From Notospermus geniculatus (lineage: Eukaryota > Nemertea > Pilidiophora > Heteronemertea > Lineidae), in assembly GCA_002633025.1 (NCBI GenBank), contig NMRB01001446.1:23698-87697 (forward strand): DNA of 64,000 nt. The letters run 5' to 3'. Under the pieces are notes generated by a model, which saw only the letters and a program-made list of their open reading frames with translations, was not told the DNA's origin and made no database searches. The position numbers and the translations under genes are program-made. Position 1 is the stretch's first letter. Each line of letters begins with the position of its first letter. Positions 45,266-56,561 of this stretch are shown piece by piece.

Positions 45266-45546
45266 AGACCCTATAAATGTATTACCAATAGATAGAAATA
45301 TGGGTACTGAACATTCTAATGCTTGCGTCTCGAGAACAGAGGTAGCTAACTGCCTAAACCAACGAAATCTTACAATTCTACAGAAACCCTCAACACACAA
45401 TGAGGAATAACCTTCTCTTCGAACTGAAAGGAGATGACATTAATTTTACACATAGCGAATTCGACCAAATACTAGTATTTGTCACAAAAGACAGAAAACA
45501 TGTTAGCATTCAATCTGAAGAGTTATCAGGTAGTGCGCACTACCAG

Positions 45547-45779
45547 CTATAGAGCTTGTGCAAATGACGTCATCACGGAAAAATCCGCCATCTTGCCGGT
45601 CAAACTGACGTCAAATGACGTCGGCGACCCATGTGGTGCAGTTTGTCGTTAGCGCAAGTGGAGTGTTGCGTCTTCAACCATGACGCGATCAGCACGTGGC
45701 GCATTTTGTCGTTGACCGCCAGCATTGTGGACCGCCGCTCAAACGTGACGTCATAATGAGCCGCTGCACAAGCTCTATA
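45547..45779. mobile_element. Foldback with CTATAGAGCTTGTGCA ends and CRE-like sites
   Basis: CTATAGAGCTTGTGCA pairs with TGCACAAGCTCTATAG. Both arms contain TGACGTCA, and further inner inverted words (GTGGTGCAGTTTGTCGTT and relatives) are seen. Confidence 0.75.
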
Positions 45780-45990
45780 GGTCAGAGTTATTCTTCCGCC
45801 AGGATCATGGTGAGGCGGTTGCTGAAGTTCAACTCGCCCTGTTGCTGCGTGCGATCGGTGTAAGCAGCCTAATACATCTACAAAAATCCACTGTAATGAT
45901 TGCTTTCCCACGTTAGATCTAGTGATCACACGATCCGTTCAGGGGATATCTTCGTGATTAAATCCAGTCCTCTGCGGGATTCGGGTAAAG

Positions 45991-46270
45991 CCTTGTTCAC
46001 ACTGCGCGGTGCGATGTGGTGCGATACATTGAAAAAATCGCCAGCGGTGTCAGGTTTGACGTAGAGCGGCACGGCGCGACGTGGTTGCGTGCGGTGGTCA
46101 TTCAAATTGTGCCAGAAATGTCCTTGAACATGATGGCCGCGGTGAAACTCACGCGGCAGGCGATTCGATGCGCAAAAAATACTGTAGGAGCGATCGGGGG
46201 AGGTGGAAATCGCTCGTTGTGTCCTACGGCTTCTTACTGCATCGCGTCCCACCGCAAGTGTGTGACGTCG
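45991..46270. mobile_element. Possible TTAA-type foldback, GCCTTGTTCACACTGCGCGG
   Basis: GCCTTGTTCACACTGCGCGG after TAAA at the left is partly inverted near 46236-46265 (GCATCGCGTCCCACCGCAAG, TGTGTGA). Ends are diverged and the right border is unclear. Confidence 0.4.
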
Positions 46271-46299
46271 CGTATTTATTAAGGTAGCCACGTGCTTCA

Positions 46300-46892
46300 T
46301 GAAAAAAGGATGGTATGGATGGAGCAAGAAAAATTAATAACAGAATGGCAACAGAAACGCAAGTACTAGAACGAAGAATATGACGGCCTCTTAAATGGGG
46401 ATCCTATACAATGGACGCCTTTTGTGTTGGAAATTGATCGCGACAGGGATGTCAGTTTCATTTCAGTAGTCTTAACCACTAGTGACACCTATTGAGGCAG
46501 TGGGCTAGGGTCACCATTCATCGATATCCACACCGTGGCTGTTCTTTCACGTTTTTGAGTAGATGTATCATTCCAAATCATTGATTTTTCGCGCTTTTAA
46601 CCTGTGAAAATTTACCAACGACAGGTCGATTCAAGTTAGCGGTCATGTCAACGCATACGGAGCATTATCGAAAAAGCATGTTAAGTTAATTATTTAACGA
46701 AGATTTCCATACATGTGGCTGATATCGAACACGTATATCATCATCTCGTTTTTGATGAATTACGCCAGTAATATAAAGAAAACGGAAATTTGTAATGTAA
46801 ATCGGCAGTATAAACTCGTTCACAGTTTAGCGGTCAGCACACCAGGTGGCAAGCAATCCAGGGCCGACCGCACAGAAAGTTCGACAGTGTAC
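46300..46892. other. Intergenic sequence
   Basis: No gene or repeat was recognised. Confidence 0.4.
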
Positions 46893-47042
46893 GGCTGCTT
46901 TTCCACGAGACGTTTGCGGGCGCGAAATAGGAGGCGGGCGCGGGTGCGGGTGAAATAGCTAAAGGGAAATACGTTGGATCGATCTTTTCTACCCGCGTCC
47001 GCCTCCTATTCCGCGCCCGCAAACGTCTCGTGGAAAAGCAGC
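46893..47042. mobile_element. TTAA-type foldback, GCTGCTTTTCCACG family (chain 2, unit 1)
   Basis: GGCTGCTTTTCCACGAGACG and GCGGGCGCGAAATAGGAGGC are inverted on the right. TTAA (47043-47046) joins it to unit 2. Same family as 2993-3142. Confidence 0.85.
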
Positions 47043-47046
47043 TTAA

Positions 47047-47407
47047 AGGCCTGAACCCACTGACGCGTTTTACCGCCATGCAAAAAACGCCGATTTCCCG
47101 CGACGGCAAGCCGCAGCGGCACAGATTAGGGAAGCTGTTCCCACTGGGGCGTACTAAGTCTGTGAATTTTAAGAAGAACATGGACTTTCCCATTCAAGAA
47201 CCCCAGCGATTAAACGCTTCGATTGCTATTTTTGCAATCTGATTTTGGCCGCGCGCGGTGCCCGCCGCGGAACAATTGGGGTATATTACCGCATCGCCCA
47301 GGTGGGAACAGATCTATGGAAATCAATAGAAAGCATTCTCGGCGTTTATCACAGCGTTTTCCCGCAACGGCGAGCGCTGCGGCAAAACGCGATAGTGGGT
47401 TCAGGCC
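47047..47407. mobile_element. TTAA-type foldback, AGGCCTGAACCCACTG family (chain 2, unit 2)
   Basis: AGGCCTGAACCCACTGACGC pairs with GTGGGTTCAGGCC. Perfect TTAA on both sides (47043-47046 and 47408-47411). Confidence 0.8.
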
Positions 47408-47411
47408 TTAA

Positions 47412-47551
47412 GGCTAGGGATACACTGAACGCGATTTACCCATCGCGCGCGTTGTTTCTTTGTTATTTCATGCCGCAATGCCTCCGAAACAAAAGAGATT
47501 CGTGCGAAAATCGCGCGCGATGGGTAAATCGCGTTCAGTGTATCCCTAGCC
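47412..47551. mobile_element. TTAA-type foldback, GGCTAGGGATACACTG family (chain 2, unit 3)
   Basis: GGCTAGGGATACACTGAACG and ATTTACCCATCGCGCGCG are perfectly inverted at 47505-47551. TTAA on the left, CAAA on the right. Nearly identical to unit 6. Confidence 0.85.
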
Positions 47552-47555
47552 CAAA

Positions 47556-47684
47556 GGCCCGTTTCCACTAGAGCGTTTTACGCCGCGTGATGCGTCAAAT
47601 CTTTTGTTATTTTCCGCCGCTCTGCTTCCAAACAATGGGCGAAGCGTCAAAACGCTCACGCTACCGCTTCTGTGGAAACGGGTC
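47556..47684. mobile_element. TTAA-type foldback, GGCCCGTTTCCACTAGAGCG family (chain 2, unit 4)
   Basis: GGCCCGTTTCCACTAGAGCG pairs with a partner ending TGGAAACGGGTC. The right border is TTAA (47685-47688). Confidence 0.75.
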
Positions 47685-47688
47685 TTAA

Positions 47689-47980
47689 AGGTCCTTGCAC
47701 ACCAAAAACGCGAGTTGAACGCCGCGATAAACGCCGCGGTTTCCGCCCACATACAGGGGTCACACCTCCCGCGTGAAACGCTGCGGGAGGCGTGCATTTT
47801 TCAGGGCAAGCACACTGGATGACAACAAAAGTCATTTCGGGCGGCGAGCGCGCGTCATTTTTTGCCGCGCGTCTTGGTGTGACCCATTTATTGAAAATCC
47901 ATTGAACTTATTTTCTGGCGGTGAACGCGCGTCGTTTTTCGCCGTTGCGGCCTGCGGCGCGGTTTTGGTGTGAAGGGGCC
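47689..47980. mobile_element. TTAA-type foldback, AGGTCCTTGCACACC family (chain 2, unit 5)
   Basis: AGGTCCTTGCACACCAAAAA pairs with TTTTGGTGTGAAGGGGCC. The inside contains a further inverted GGTCACACC / GGTGTGACC pair, perhaps an element within it. TTAA on the left, TTTA on the right. Confidence 0.75.
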
Positions 47981-47984
47981 TTTA

Positions 47985-48124
47985 GGCTAGGGATACACTG
48001 AACGCGATTTACCCATCGCGCGCGTTGTTTCTTTGTTATTTCATGCCGCAATCCCTCCGAAACAAAAGAGATTCGTGCCAAAATCGCGCGCGATGGGTAA
48101 ATCGCGTTCAGTGTATCCCCAGCC
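47985..48124. mobile_element. TTAA-type foldback, GGCTAGGGATACACTG family (chain 2, unit 6)
   Basis: Nearly identical to unit 3. Borders are TTTA (47981-47984) and TAAG (48125-48128). Confidence 0.85.
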
Positions 48125-48128
48125 TAAG

Positions 48129-49843
48129 TAGGATCTTCCTTTACGGACGAATGAGGGCAGTCGGGTCAATTTCAGCATTTTTGTCCGAGTTTCTCAATAA
48201 AAAGTATTGAAGCCCATAAGGCTAATTCGAGATTCAATAATATATGAAATTCGAGACTCGAAACTCGAGATTCAATACCAAAACCCGGGGCCTAAATATC
48301 TGCGAGTCCGTTTTTGTCCGCAGGTCTCGTCAATAAAAGTGAACAGCCTGTTCTTAAAAACAAACCTACGAAGCCCACATGGTTGAACTGCACCTTAGGT
48401 AGTTGTGACGATGATGTTGCCGATGATAATGAAGCGGCCACAACTGTATTCGTGAGTTATTATGACAGCTCGTGGTCATGTATAAATTAAGTCATCTTTA
48501 AGGAGGTATTCAAAATAACAATCAGTAGGCTTATTACCTGCATAGGCACACGTCGTCATGGGCTGTTCCATCAATTCTTCATCAATAAGTAATCATGTGT
48601 ATCATGTGGGGGAATGCAAAATGGTTACTGCCCAAACATGCTACAAATTTAGCATTGTAAAACCGTTATTATTCATCGGATTTGAAAATTTAAAAGTGTT
48701 TTTTTATATAACAAAGAATTCTCTGTTCAACTGCATAACTTTTCGGCAATGCAACAGCCTATTTTCCATTTTGTTATGAATTAGGCAGAGAAGGAAAACA
48801 ATAGGATTGGGACTAATCAACATCTCAGCTCTCAAAATTGGACCCCTCTGAAACGTGTTTCACAGGGGTCCGATGGGTCGGTGGAGCCTAAGGCATGTAA
48901 ATGTAAGTGCAATTTGTATTGAAATCTTCTTTACATCCCCGTCTCAAAGAACGTGTTGCCTCTCTAAAATAAAGTGTCGTGAAATGAAGAAAAAAAAACT
49001 AGCTTATGTCTTGGTAACAATGCCCTCGAGGCGCCTCGGACAAATTCGCTGTATTTTCACAATATTGGAAAAGAAAAAAAGCGGAAATTCCATTTCCGGG
49101 TGGATATTGATTTGTCAAAACTGACGGATGGATTACTTTCTTTGAAATTACTCGCCGCGTTCCGACTGTGATTTCGTAGATAAGGAGATGTGAATACTAT
49201 TGGGCATACGTTTCTCAATCATCTGTCCTCAAGCATATATATTCACCATTACTATCCGAAAAAGGACACGCACTGTATGATCTCTGTCGTTTTCTTTAGG
49301 TAATGTATTACCTAAGAAACAGATGCTAGGACGCGGAGCTGTTATTGGTGAGATCGAATTTATCCTATTTTTGCGAAAAGTTTTTCCACATTTTTTCGAA
49401 TTTTTCGAGCACGTGTATCGAAATTAGTGAAGAAAACACTCTAGTACGAATTAATTTTCCCCATGCATTTAGGTCGTTGATGTACTCCGAGCAACTTGTA
49501 TGTCCCACTGGAGCAAGTGTTTTGTTATAAGTTTTATTTATGTGTATATGGCATCATCAGAAAAATTACTCTAGTTTAAATTACATGTTTGAAACCCTTG
49601 CTATAAATTGCTATTATCAAGGCGCAATAGGTTACAAAGTACCAATGTCTTTGACCTTTTCGAAATTGTCGAAGTTACAGTCAGGCCTGTAAGATAGTGT
49701 TCCTGCCCCCATCCCCCTACCCCCACCCTCGAACTTACGTTGCACCTCTCATGGTCACTGAGTGCAGACATTATTGTCTCTAGCCAAGAGAACACGCAGG
49801 ACACGGTATAGGTTTATCGCAGGCTAATCGCGACATAAAAACA
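48129..49843. other. Intergenic sequence
   Basis: No gene recognised. 48230-48285 has ATTCGAGA/TTCGAGACTCGA-like short inverted words. Confidence 0.4.
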
Positions 49844-50657
49844 CATTTCTTGCTCCTTCGGCAGTTCTCACAACAGTCAGCCGTAAAAGGCCGCTCAATC
49901 TAGCAACCCAGCTAATGACCGGAAAGACATCTTTGCTTAGTCACTACAAAGGCGTGAAATGAGTGCAAAAACTCCGTGTGCTTCTACGGAGAGTGTTTTT
50001 TTCTACACGTCATTTGCATTTAGATAATATTTTGAGGCAAAAAGCAACGAAGCGTGCGACGTTTGGCATCCGGGTATTTTTTACGAAATGGTGAGAGCAT
50101 TTTGATAAAAAATACCACGTCGATAAAGGGGCGAATATAGGGGAAAAGATCAACCATGGACTGAATTTACAAAGGGTGATAGTTTTCGGTATATGTCGCT
50201 CTAACTTTCCTTATCATGAGATGATCACAGGTCCGATGTTTTTTTCTAAGAGTTTTTTTCTGAGCAACACCTCACCACTTTTAGTCAACTTTGGGGATAT
50301 ATTTAGATCAAGGTGTGACAGTCATCATCGGTTATTTTTTCTCCACGTTTACTTCAAATCACCAAGTCTGCCAAGCGACACGAATTAGTCGGTCTTAAGG
50401 AACGAAGTGAAAAAAAAACGTCCCACATCACTGCAAACAGGACTGGCAGTGCACAGAAACCTGTAAATAAGTCTGTCTCCCGCAAAAATTGACCTTCTTC
50501 ACTTAACCGAGAAGAAATTCGTTGATAATTTCAGTGAAAGTAAGTGTAAAAGCAGATCACTTTTACCATCTACGTAGAGATGTATATGGCAAGCCGTTTA
50601 TCCATTGATTACAAAAACAAGATTTGTTATTTAAAAAACATGACTTTTGTATTAAAG
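49844..50657 (+). repeat. Large duplication, copy 1
   Basis: Matches 51314-52009 in the same orientation with scattered substitutions. About 50393-50515 is absent from copy 2. Both copies hold the same ATG-less or weak frames, and no protein family is recognised. Confidence 0.9.
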
Positions 50658-51312
50658 AGGAACTGACCCCTACAAATATAACGTCTATTTTTGGTGTACC
50701 AAATGGATTTGACACCACTCTATTTCTGGCAAAAATTTGGTGACAAAATCTCAGCTCATTTTCAAACTACACACAAAAATGTATTTCTCAGAATTCAAAT
50801 TTCCCGCTCAATTAGTGATGTCATACTTAGAACCATTTCTATAGTCATCCATTGTAAACTGTACTAAATCTTTATCCTGGAGAGCCTGTCAAGCGCACTT
50901 TCTGACTCAAAGTGTTGATTTAGGAGGAAAAGTCCAAAGTAAACACTAACTGTCTCAGGAAGGATATTATTATCTAACAAACTGTCGTGATTGACTAAGA
51001 TATCGAAATCTCTAAATATGGTATTTTCAATTATTTCTGAATTTTCACCTGAATTTCAGGTGTAAAGATCCCCACATGACTGACTTATTGATTCTCAATC
51101 ACGGCAATGTGGTTGACATTAGAAATATATTCTGTCCAGCTGTCTTAGATATAGCACATTTTGCAATGGTCACTATATTGTAATGGTTCTCTGAATGACA
51201 TCACTAATTGAGCGGGAAATTTGAATTCGAAAATTACATTTTGGTGTTTATTTCGGAAATGGGTGGAGATTTTCGAATCAAACTGTTGTGAGTCCTGAAG
51301 TGATATCATAAG
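50658..51312. mobile_element. Large foldback between the duplicate copies
   Basis: TTCAAATTTCCCGCTCAATT and AGTGATGTCAT at 50794-50825 are inverted at about 51198-51235, and the arms continue outward. The right end is cut at the N. Confidence 0.7.
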
Positions 51313-51313
51313 N
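51313..51313. other. Undetermined base (possible assembly join)
   Basis: Copy 2 of the duplication begins at the very next base. Confidence 0.85.
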
Positions 51314-52009
51314 CATTTCTTGCTCCTTCGGCAGTTCTCACAACAGTCAGCCGTAAAAGGCCGCTCAATCTAGCAACCCAGCTAATGACCGGAAAGACAT
51401 CTTTGCTTAGTCACTACAAAGGCGTGAAATGAGTGCAAAAACTCCGTGTGCTTCCACGGAGAGTGTTTTTTTCTACACGTCATTTGCATTTAGATAATAT
51501 TTTGAGGCAAAAAGCAACGAAGCGTGCGACGTTTGGCATCCGGGTATTTTTTTAGGAAATGGTGAGAGCATTTTGATAAAAAATATCTCGTCGATAAAGG
51601 GGCGAATATAGGGGAAAAAGATCAACCATGGACTGAATTTACAAAGGGTGATAGTTTTCGGTATATGTCACTCTAACTTTCCTTATCATGAGATGATCAC
51701 AGGTCCGATGTTTTTTTCTAAGAGTGTTTTTCTGAGCAACACCTCACCACTTTTAGTCAACTTTGGGGATATATTTAGGTCAAGGTGTGACAGTCATCAT
51801 CGGTTATTTTTTCTCCACGTTTACTTCAAATTATCAAGTCTGCCAAGCAATGCGAATTGGTCGGGAAAAAAATCGTTGATAATTTCAGTGAAAGTCAGTG
51901 AAAAAGCAAATCATTTTTACCATCTACGTAGCGTTAGGCCTATATGGCAAGCCGTTTATCTATTTATTTGAAAAACAAGATTTTTAAATTAAAAAACATG
52001 ATTTTTATA
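51314..52009 (+). repeat. Large duplication, copy 2
   Basis: See 49844-50657. It starts exactly after the N and diverges again near 52009. Confidence 0.9.
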
Positions 52010-52969
52010 TTCCAAAAACATGTTTTTTGTTAAATCTAAAAACATATATTTTATTAAAAACTTGTTTTTTTCTGATAAAAAAATCGGACAGCTAACGCCG
52101 TCTGTTGGTCATACGTTGAGGTTGGCACCAACTGAAGCAGTTTCAGAGCGCCGGTAACGTACATATAGTGCGGTACGTTTGAAACTGCGGAGGGCGTTAT
52201 TTTGTCGCCTATTTCAAGTCGTCCGTGACCTCATTTCCTATATGGCCGACACGTCTGACGAGAAACGAACGCGTGACCGAAAAGCTGACATGCCTGATTT
52301 GCCATGGCACCACTCAAACAGGCCAAACAACCGATTAGAATGAGCGAATCTTCCTTTTTATTTCCCAGAGGGATTATTACTTAGTATTATTTTCCCTGTG
52401 CCAGTATGACGGCCTTCGTTATTTCCTCGTCTATCACGTACTAATGGTGATGAAGCCTCGCCTGGATGATGGCTGACCGTTATATACCAGTATAATCGGT
52501 TGATTGGTGTGACAACGGAAGAGTTATTCGCCAGTCTGACGCGGCTGGAGGATACAGCAGGCAGAGAGGAGCGGGGCGAACTGGTGTGATGTTATCTGTA
52601 GGCCTAGTTTTTGCAATAAGTGACATTCATCAAATCAAAATCCAGAGGAATCGGGGTTGGAGAGTGGTGCGCACGGCGATGGTGGCGCCGGCTGTCGAGA
52701 AAAATTGGCAATACCGGGCTCCTTTAAGAAAAACTTTGGTGATATCTAGAGTGCACTGTTAGGATCGTTTTACGTGCCCGGTGAGGGGATTGAGGTCACA
52801 GGGTATGCAGCAACTTCTTCTGGGGTACCCTGCATGTTTACTGCTACTCATTCTTGGTATTGTGTGAATTGGGGGTAATTTTGTTATGAGTAGTAGGAAG
52901 CCGTATCATTACCAGTTTTCCACTATTGGCTATCATAGTGTGTCTGGTCACATTTCAGGCGGACAGTCA
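52010..52969. other. Intergenic sequence
   Basis: 52010-52080 is A/T-rich with repeated AAAAACATG-like words. No gene was seen. Confidence 0.4.
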
Positions 52970-53215
52970 AAAAGGGCTGTTACACTACATAAAAAACCCG
53001 TGTCGAACCCGGGTTTTTTTCTGTCCACACCTGTTAAAAACGCGGTGTAATAATCCCCTCCGAGCTCGAACGTTTTTTGGAGGGGTTAATTTAGGTCCCC
53101 GTCACAAAATTTAAGTAGTGTTGACGGACACCGGGCCTCAGGCGGGATTTTTCAGAGTCGGGCTAGACCCGGGTGTCAAAAACACGGGGATTTCTATGTA
53201 GTGTAACCACGGCTA
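52970..53215. mobile_element. Foldback with AGGGCTGTTACACTACAT ends
   Basis: GGGCTGTTACACTACATAAA at the left pairs with ATGTAGTGTAACCACGGCT at the right. The inner GACGGACACCGGG and CCCGGGTTTTT blocks are also partly inverted. Relatives are at 58430-59745. Confidence 0.7.
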
Positions 53216-53890
53216 CTGAGTCAGGGTCGCAGAGTGTTAGGAATAAGCAACTTTGCTTCGAACATCAATTCAGAGGGGCTTTGGCAATATCTGGAAGCAC
53301 GCAATCGTTGTCCTGAACAAAACACTATTGTATTCCTTGTACAATTGACATGGGACCATAAACTAAATGGATTTCTGGGATTTCTACTGCAGCGAAACCT
53401 ATAATCCATGTTAGCAGAATGTGAGTTGGTACTGCTCATGATCAACTAACTCAGCATCAGCCACCCAGGTCATATGACTGAGTATCCGTGATCAATTACA
53501 CAAGTCAGCACCACCGCTCATGCATCCCTAAGGAAATCTTCTGCCCCAGTATCAATACCAGTTATCATTTATACGCCCCAAGAGAATCTTCATTATCAAT
53601 CCCGGTCCAACAAAAACAAAAGAGACTGATAGCGATCGGAGGATTCGTCGATGATAGACTGCGTCCTACTCCCTTCCTAAAGATACGTGGACTGAATAGA
53701 CTTTTCCAACAAAGATGGTGACCTACTACATGTAGTTCTCTCACATGACGCACATGTAGGCCATTCATTGTCCTGCAAGCATGATATAACAGTATCAGAT
53801 AAACGCATCCTCTTGGACAATTATTTTACCTGGTGTCAATGGCCCGCTTGACCAGCATACATGTACATGTATGTTGGGATCGACCCAACT
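53216..53890. other. Intergenic sequence
   Basis: No gene recognised. ATACATGTACATGTATG at 53857-53874 is a short palindrome. Confidence 0.4.
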
Positions 53891-53892
53891 CT

Positions 53893-54060
53893 GGCTTAAA
53901 GCGAATCGATAGCGGATTTTGTTCAGCCAATCAAAATGCACGAAAATTTCTTTGTTGACATTCTGGAGAAGTTTGTTTACATTTTTTCCTGAAAATTCGT
54001 CCCCTTTCAAATTCTATTTCTAAATCAAATTTTTCGCTGTCGATTCGCTTTAAGCCAAGG
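53893..54060. mobile_element. Foldback with TGGCTTAAAGCGAATCGA ends
   Basis: TGGCTTAAAGCGAATCGATA pairs with GTCGATTCGCTTTAAGCCA; the centre is AT-rich. Confidence 0.7.
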
Positions 54061-54599
54061 CTGAACAACCGGGCACTGGTAATTATATAGATAGATAGAT
54101 AATTTGAAACTTCATAACCCTTTTGGATCTTTAAAGGCTTATACGACGGGCTGGGGTCCACGACAGGCTATTGTCCACCTGTGTCGTGGGGTCTTGTACT
54201 TGCCCTGGCATAGACACTCAGATACCAGAGACCACGGCTTTGAGTCTCATCCGACAGACTCTACTATTGGTTCACAGCTTTTCACATACATGTCCTGGCC
54301 GGGGGGATCCACGCACTGACCCCTGTTAGGATTGAAAGTCAGGCGTGTTAAAGATAATGTACCACGGGTATTTTCGCGGGCCACGAAAATCATTGTTTAT
54401 TTACATTTTGTTTGTTTTTGTCCAGTCTTTCTTTGTCTTATGAGTACCGGTAATTTGTTGGTGGCATGCCCCTCTAGAAATTCTTTTGACATCGAAGGTG
54501 TTCAATTTGTTGGGTTGGCATGTCCCAAAAGTCCAAAATAACAATGTAAATATCCATGTTTACAAACATTGAATGTAAACAATGAAGTCGTGATACGGT

Positions 54600-54719
54600 A
54601 GTGAGTTTCGCAAGCGCCCGGTTAGGCCCTACGACGACGTTTATCTCTTGTGTGTGTATACCCAAACAATAGATAAACGTTGTCGTATGGCCTAACCGGG
54701 TGCTTGCGAAAGCTCACTA
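54600..54719. mobile_element. TA-flanked foldback (TTTCGCAAGCGCCCGG type)
   Basis: TAGTGAGTTTCGCAAGCGCC pairs with CGAAAGCTCACTA. ATAGATAAACGTTGTCGT and its partner GACGACGTTTATCT lie inside. Same family as 60396-60516. Confidence 0.75.
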
Positions 54720-54729
54720 TTATCTTTAA

Positions 54730-54876
54730 GCGGGTGATCCACTGTCGCGATTTTGGCTCGAGACGTGGTTGCGTTCCCTTGCGGTTACCTTATAAGGACT
54801 TCCGATTGCCATTTAAGGCGATCGCAAGGGACCGCAACCCCGTCTCAAGCCCAAATCGCGACAGTGGATTCGCCGC
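54730..54876. mobile_element. TTAA-type foldback, GCGGGTGATCCACTG family
   Basis: GCGGGTGATCCACTGTCGCG pairs with CGCGACAGTGGATTCGCCGC. Borders are TTAA (54726-54729) and TTTA (54877-54880). Confidence 0.8.
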
Positions 54877-54880
54877 TTTA

Positions 54881-55660
54881 GACCGCTCGACCACCCGGCC
54901 AGCCACTTCGCTGTGAAAATCGTAAAACACACAGTGCAACACGCTGAGTGGACTGAGGTGTTTAAACTGCCACACTTGACCCTCTCACTCACAATGAAAC
55001 CGAATAAACAAATACGGTAAATGTACATGTATTCTGTTTGGTCATTCTCAGTACGTATTCAAGACTGTCTGAGGATACTTGGGAGTTGGATGAGAGAGTA
55101 CTTGTTCTCAATACTATGTGCTTCCTGAATTATGATTTATCTTGAGTACGTAGACTATTTTGAATTCGACAAGTGTTGAATCTTATGAACGTAGCATAAT
55201 GATCTGCAGGTGGGTTAGCGCAAAGGCCCGGTATAAAATTCAAATTTTGATTTTGTGTTCATTAGATGTATTTACCTACATGTACTTGGATTTTTGTTCA
55301 CATTTACATGTAAGTGCGTACTACCAACAATTCATCGCTTGCTTATGACTTTTTGCTACTATATTCACCTTCAACCCATTGCACTCCTGATGTAAGCAAT
55401 AAACGTAACTTCAGCGTATCCACGGCGTTAACTGACCATACACCAGACCAACTTGTTATCTGAATCCTTATATGTACATGTACATGTAGGCCTACATGTA
55501 CATGTATTCTGTATCCAACTTGTTAACTGATAATAAGCAAGAAGTCAATCTCCAGAATGCAGGAATTTTCGACCCCAACCGGGGTCTTTTTCAAGTGGAA
55601 CTTTACAATCTGAAACTTGTTTACTGAATCCTAATTTTCTGTCCCGTTCTTCTTTTCCAG
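54881..55660. other. Intergenic or intronic sequence 5' of the orphan exon
   Basis: Contains the TACATG palindrome at 55475-55506 and ends in a good acceptor at 55660. No upstream exon was identified. Confidence 0.4.
55475..55506. repeat. Perfect 32-bp palindrome of TACATG words
   Basis: TACATGTACATGTAGG is exactly mirrored by its complement around the centre at 55490/55491. Confidence 0.9.
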
Positions 55661-55894
55661 ATGGATGTATTGACTGATTGGGAACACCGACCATATTTAA
55701 GTGGATACAAAGACAATATGGATAAGTCGCCATGGGGACTCTTTGGGAAAAACTTCAGTTCGGATCCGTTCGGAGGGTCCGGCAACCCGTTCGCTAACGC
55801 TTTCGGCGGAGATTTGGGCGGCAACAAATCGGATAATGAGGCCGATTTATATTTGCAAATAGCCCAACATTTCCTAAGGGAGAAAGGCAAATCG
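55661..55894 (+). CDS. Orphan coding exon, unknown protein (partial)
   Basis: The frame of 78 codons begins at ATG right after a strong acceptor (CGTTCTTCTTTTCCAG) and ends at donor TCG/GTAAGA, so both borders are phase 0. It may be an internal exon whose first codon happens to be ATG, or the first coding exon after a 5' UTR exon. The peptide has an aromatic start (DWEHRPYLSGYKDNM), a glycine-rich part with DPF (35-37) and NPF (42-44), and a helical end (ADLYLQIAQHFLREKGKS). NPF is a ligand for EH-domain endocytic proteins, but whether it is used so here is unknown. I do not recognise the family. Confidence 0.6.
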
Positions 55895-56060
55895 GTAAGA
55901 GATCGTTTAGATTATTTTTTTCGCAGGCCTACTCAGGAAACTCGGCCCAACTAAAACCAGACCGGGGACCTTATTCACAAAGCCCTCGTAACTTTGCGAG
56001 CAAGCAAATAATTTGTCCGGCTGATATAAACGATAGGTTGCCCCCAGCAAACAGAAAAAA

Positions 56061-56218
56061 GGTAGTTCATAATAAGAAATCAAACGATAAAAGTTAACGT
56101 TACGACAACGTTATTTTTCATACTGCGAATGCACCAGATTATATATTGCATTTTCGGTACAAAAAATAACGTTGTCGTAAAGTTAACTTTGATCGTTTGA
56201 TTTCTTAAAAACTCCCTA
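56061..56218. mobile_element. TA-flanked short foldback (AAATCAAACG type), intronic
   Basis: AAGAAATCAAACGATAAAAG pairs with GATCGTTTGATTTCTTAAA. The right end is ACTCCCTA. It lies between the two exon candidates. Confidence 0.75.
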
Positions 56219-56363
56219 ATACTTTACGCCCACCGTAAAGTTACTCGAACTTCATCAATGAGGACCCCCTGATTCCCAACAGCTGTGTTATAGTACATGT
56301 ATATGTAGGGTCCCACTGGCGACCTTAAGTGCGGGATACTATTCACAATTTCTATCTCTGTAG

Positions 56364-56483
56364 ACCGCACCATTTGGTCAGCAGCTTGCATCCTCGGTGG
56401 CTCACGCCCTTCTTTCGTCCCAGCCGTACGGGATTGGCCCTGGTGGCTACCTCACGCCAGCTGCCAGTACAATAGCTGATGAG
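56364..56483 (+). CDS. Possible next exon of the orphan gene (end uncertain)
   Basis: After the acceptor TTTCTATCTCTGTAG the phase-0 frame reads TAPFGQQLASSVAHALLSSQ and then PYGIGPGGYLTPAASTIADE, compatible with the preceding exon's phase 0 end. No consensus donor was found, so the 3' limit is a guess. The frame stays open to 56705 but runs into a foldback from 56562. Alternatively it is a chance frame. Confidence 0.4.
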
Positions 56484-56561
56484 ATTTATTTTACGATTTT
56501 CTGTTGCCTGAGTACATCGGAACAATACATAAGAGTAGTCTTTGGTCTATCGAGGCGGTTG

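Noticed and set aside
46834-47822. Long arginine-rich frames on both strands
   Set aside because: They follow CpG-rich foldback arms of chain 2.
50176-50388. Similar frames in both duplication copies (also 51648-51971)
   Set aside because: They are preserved only because the DNA is duplicated. No domain, and the frame ends differ between copies.
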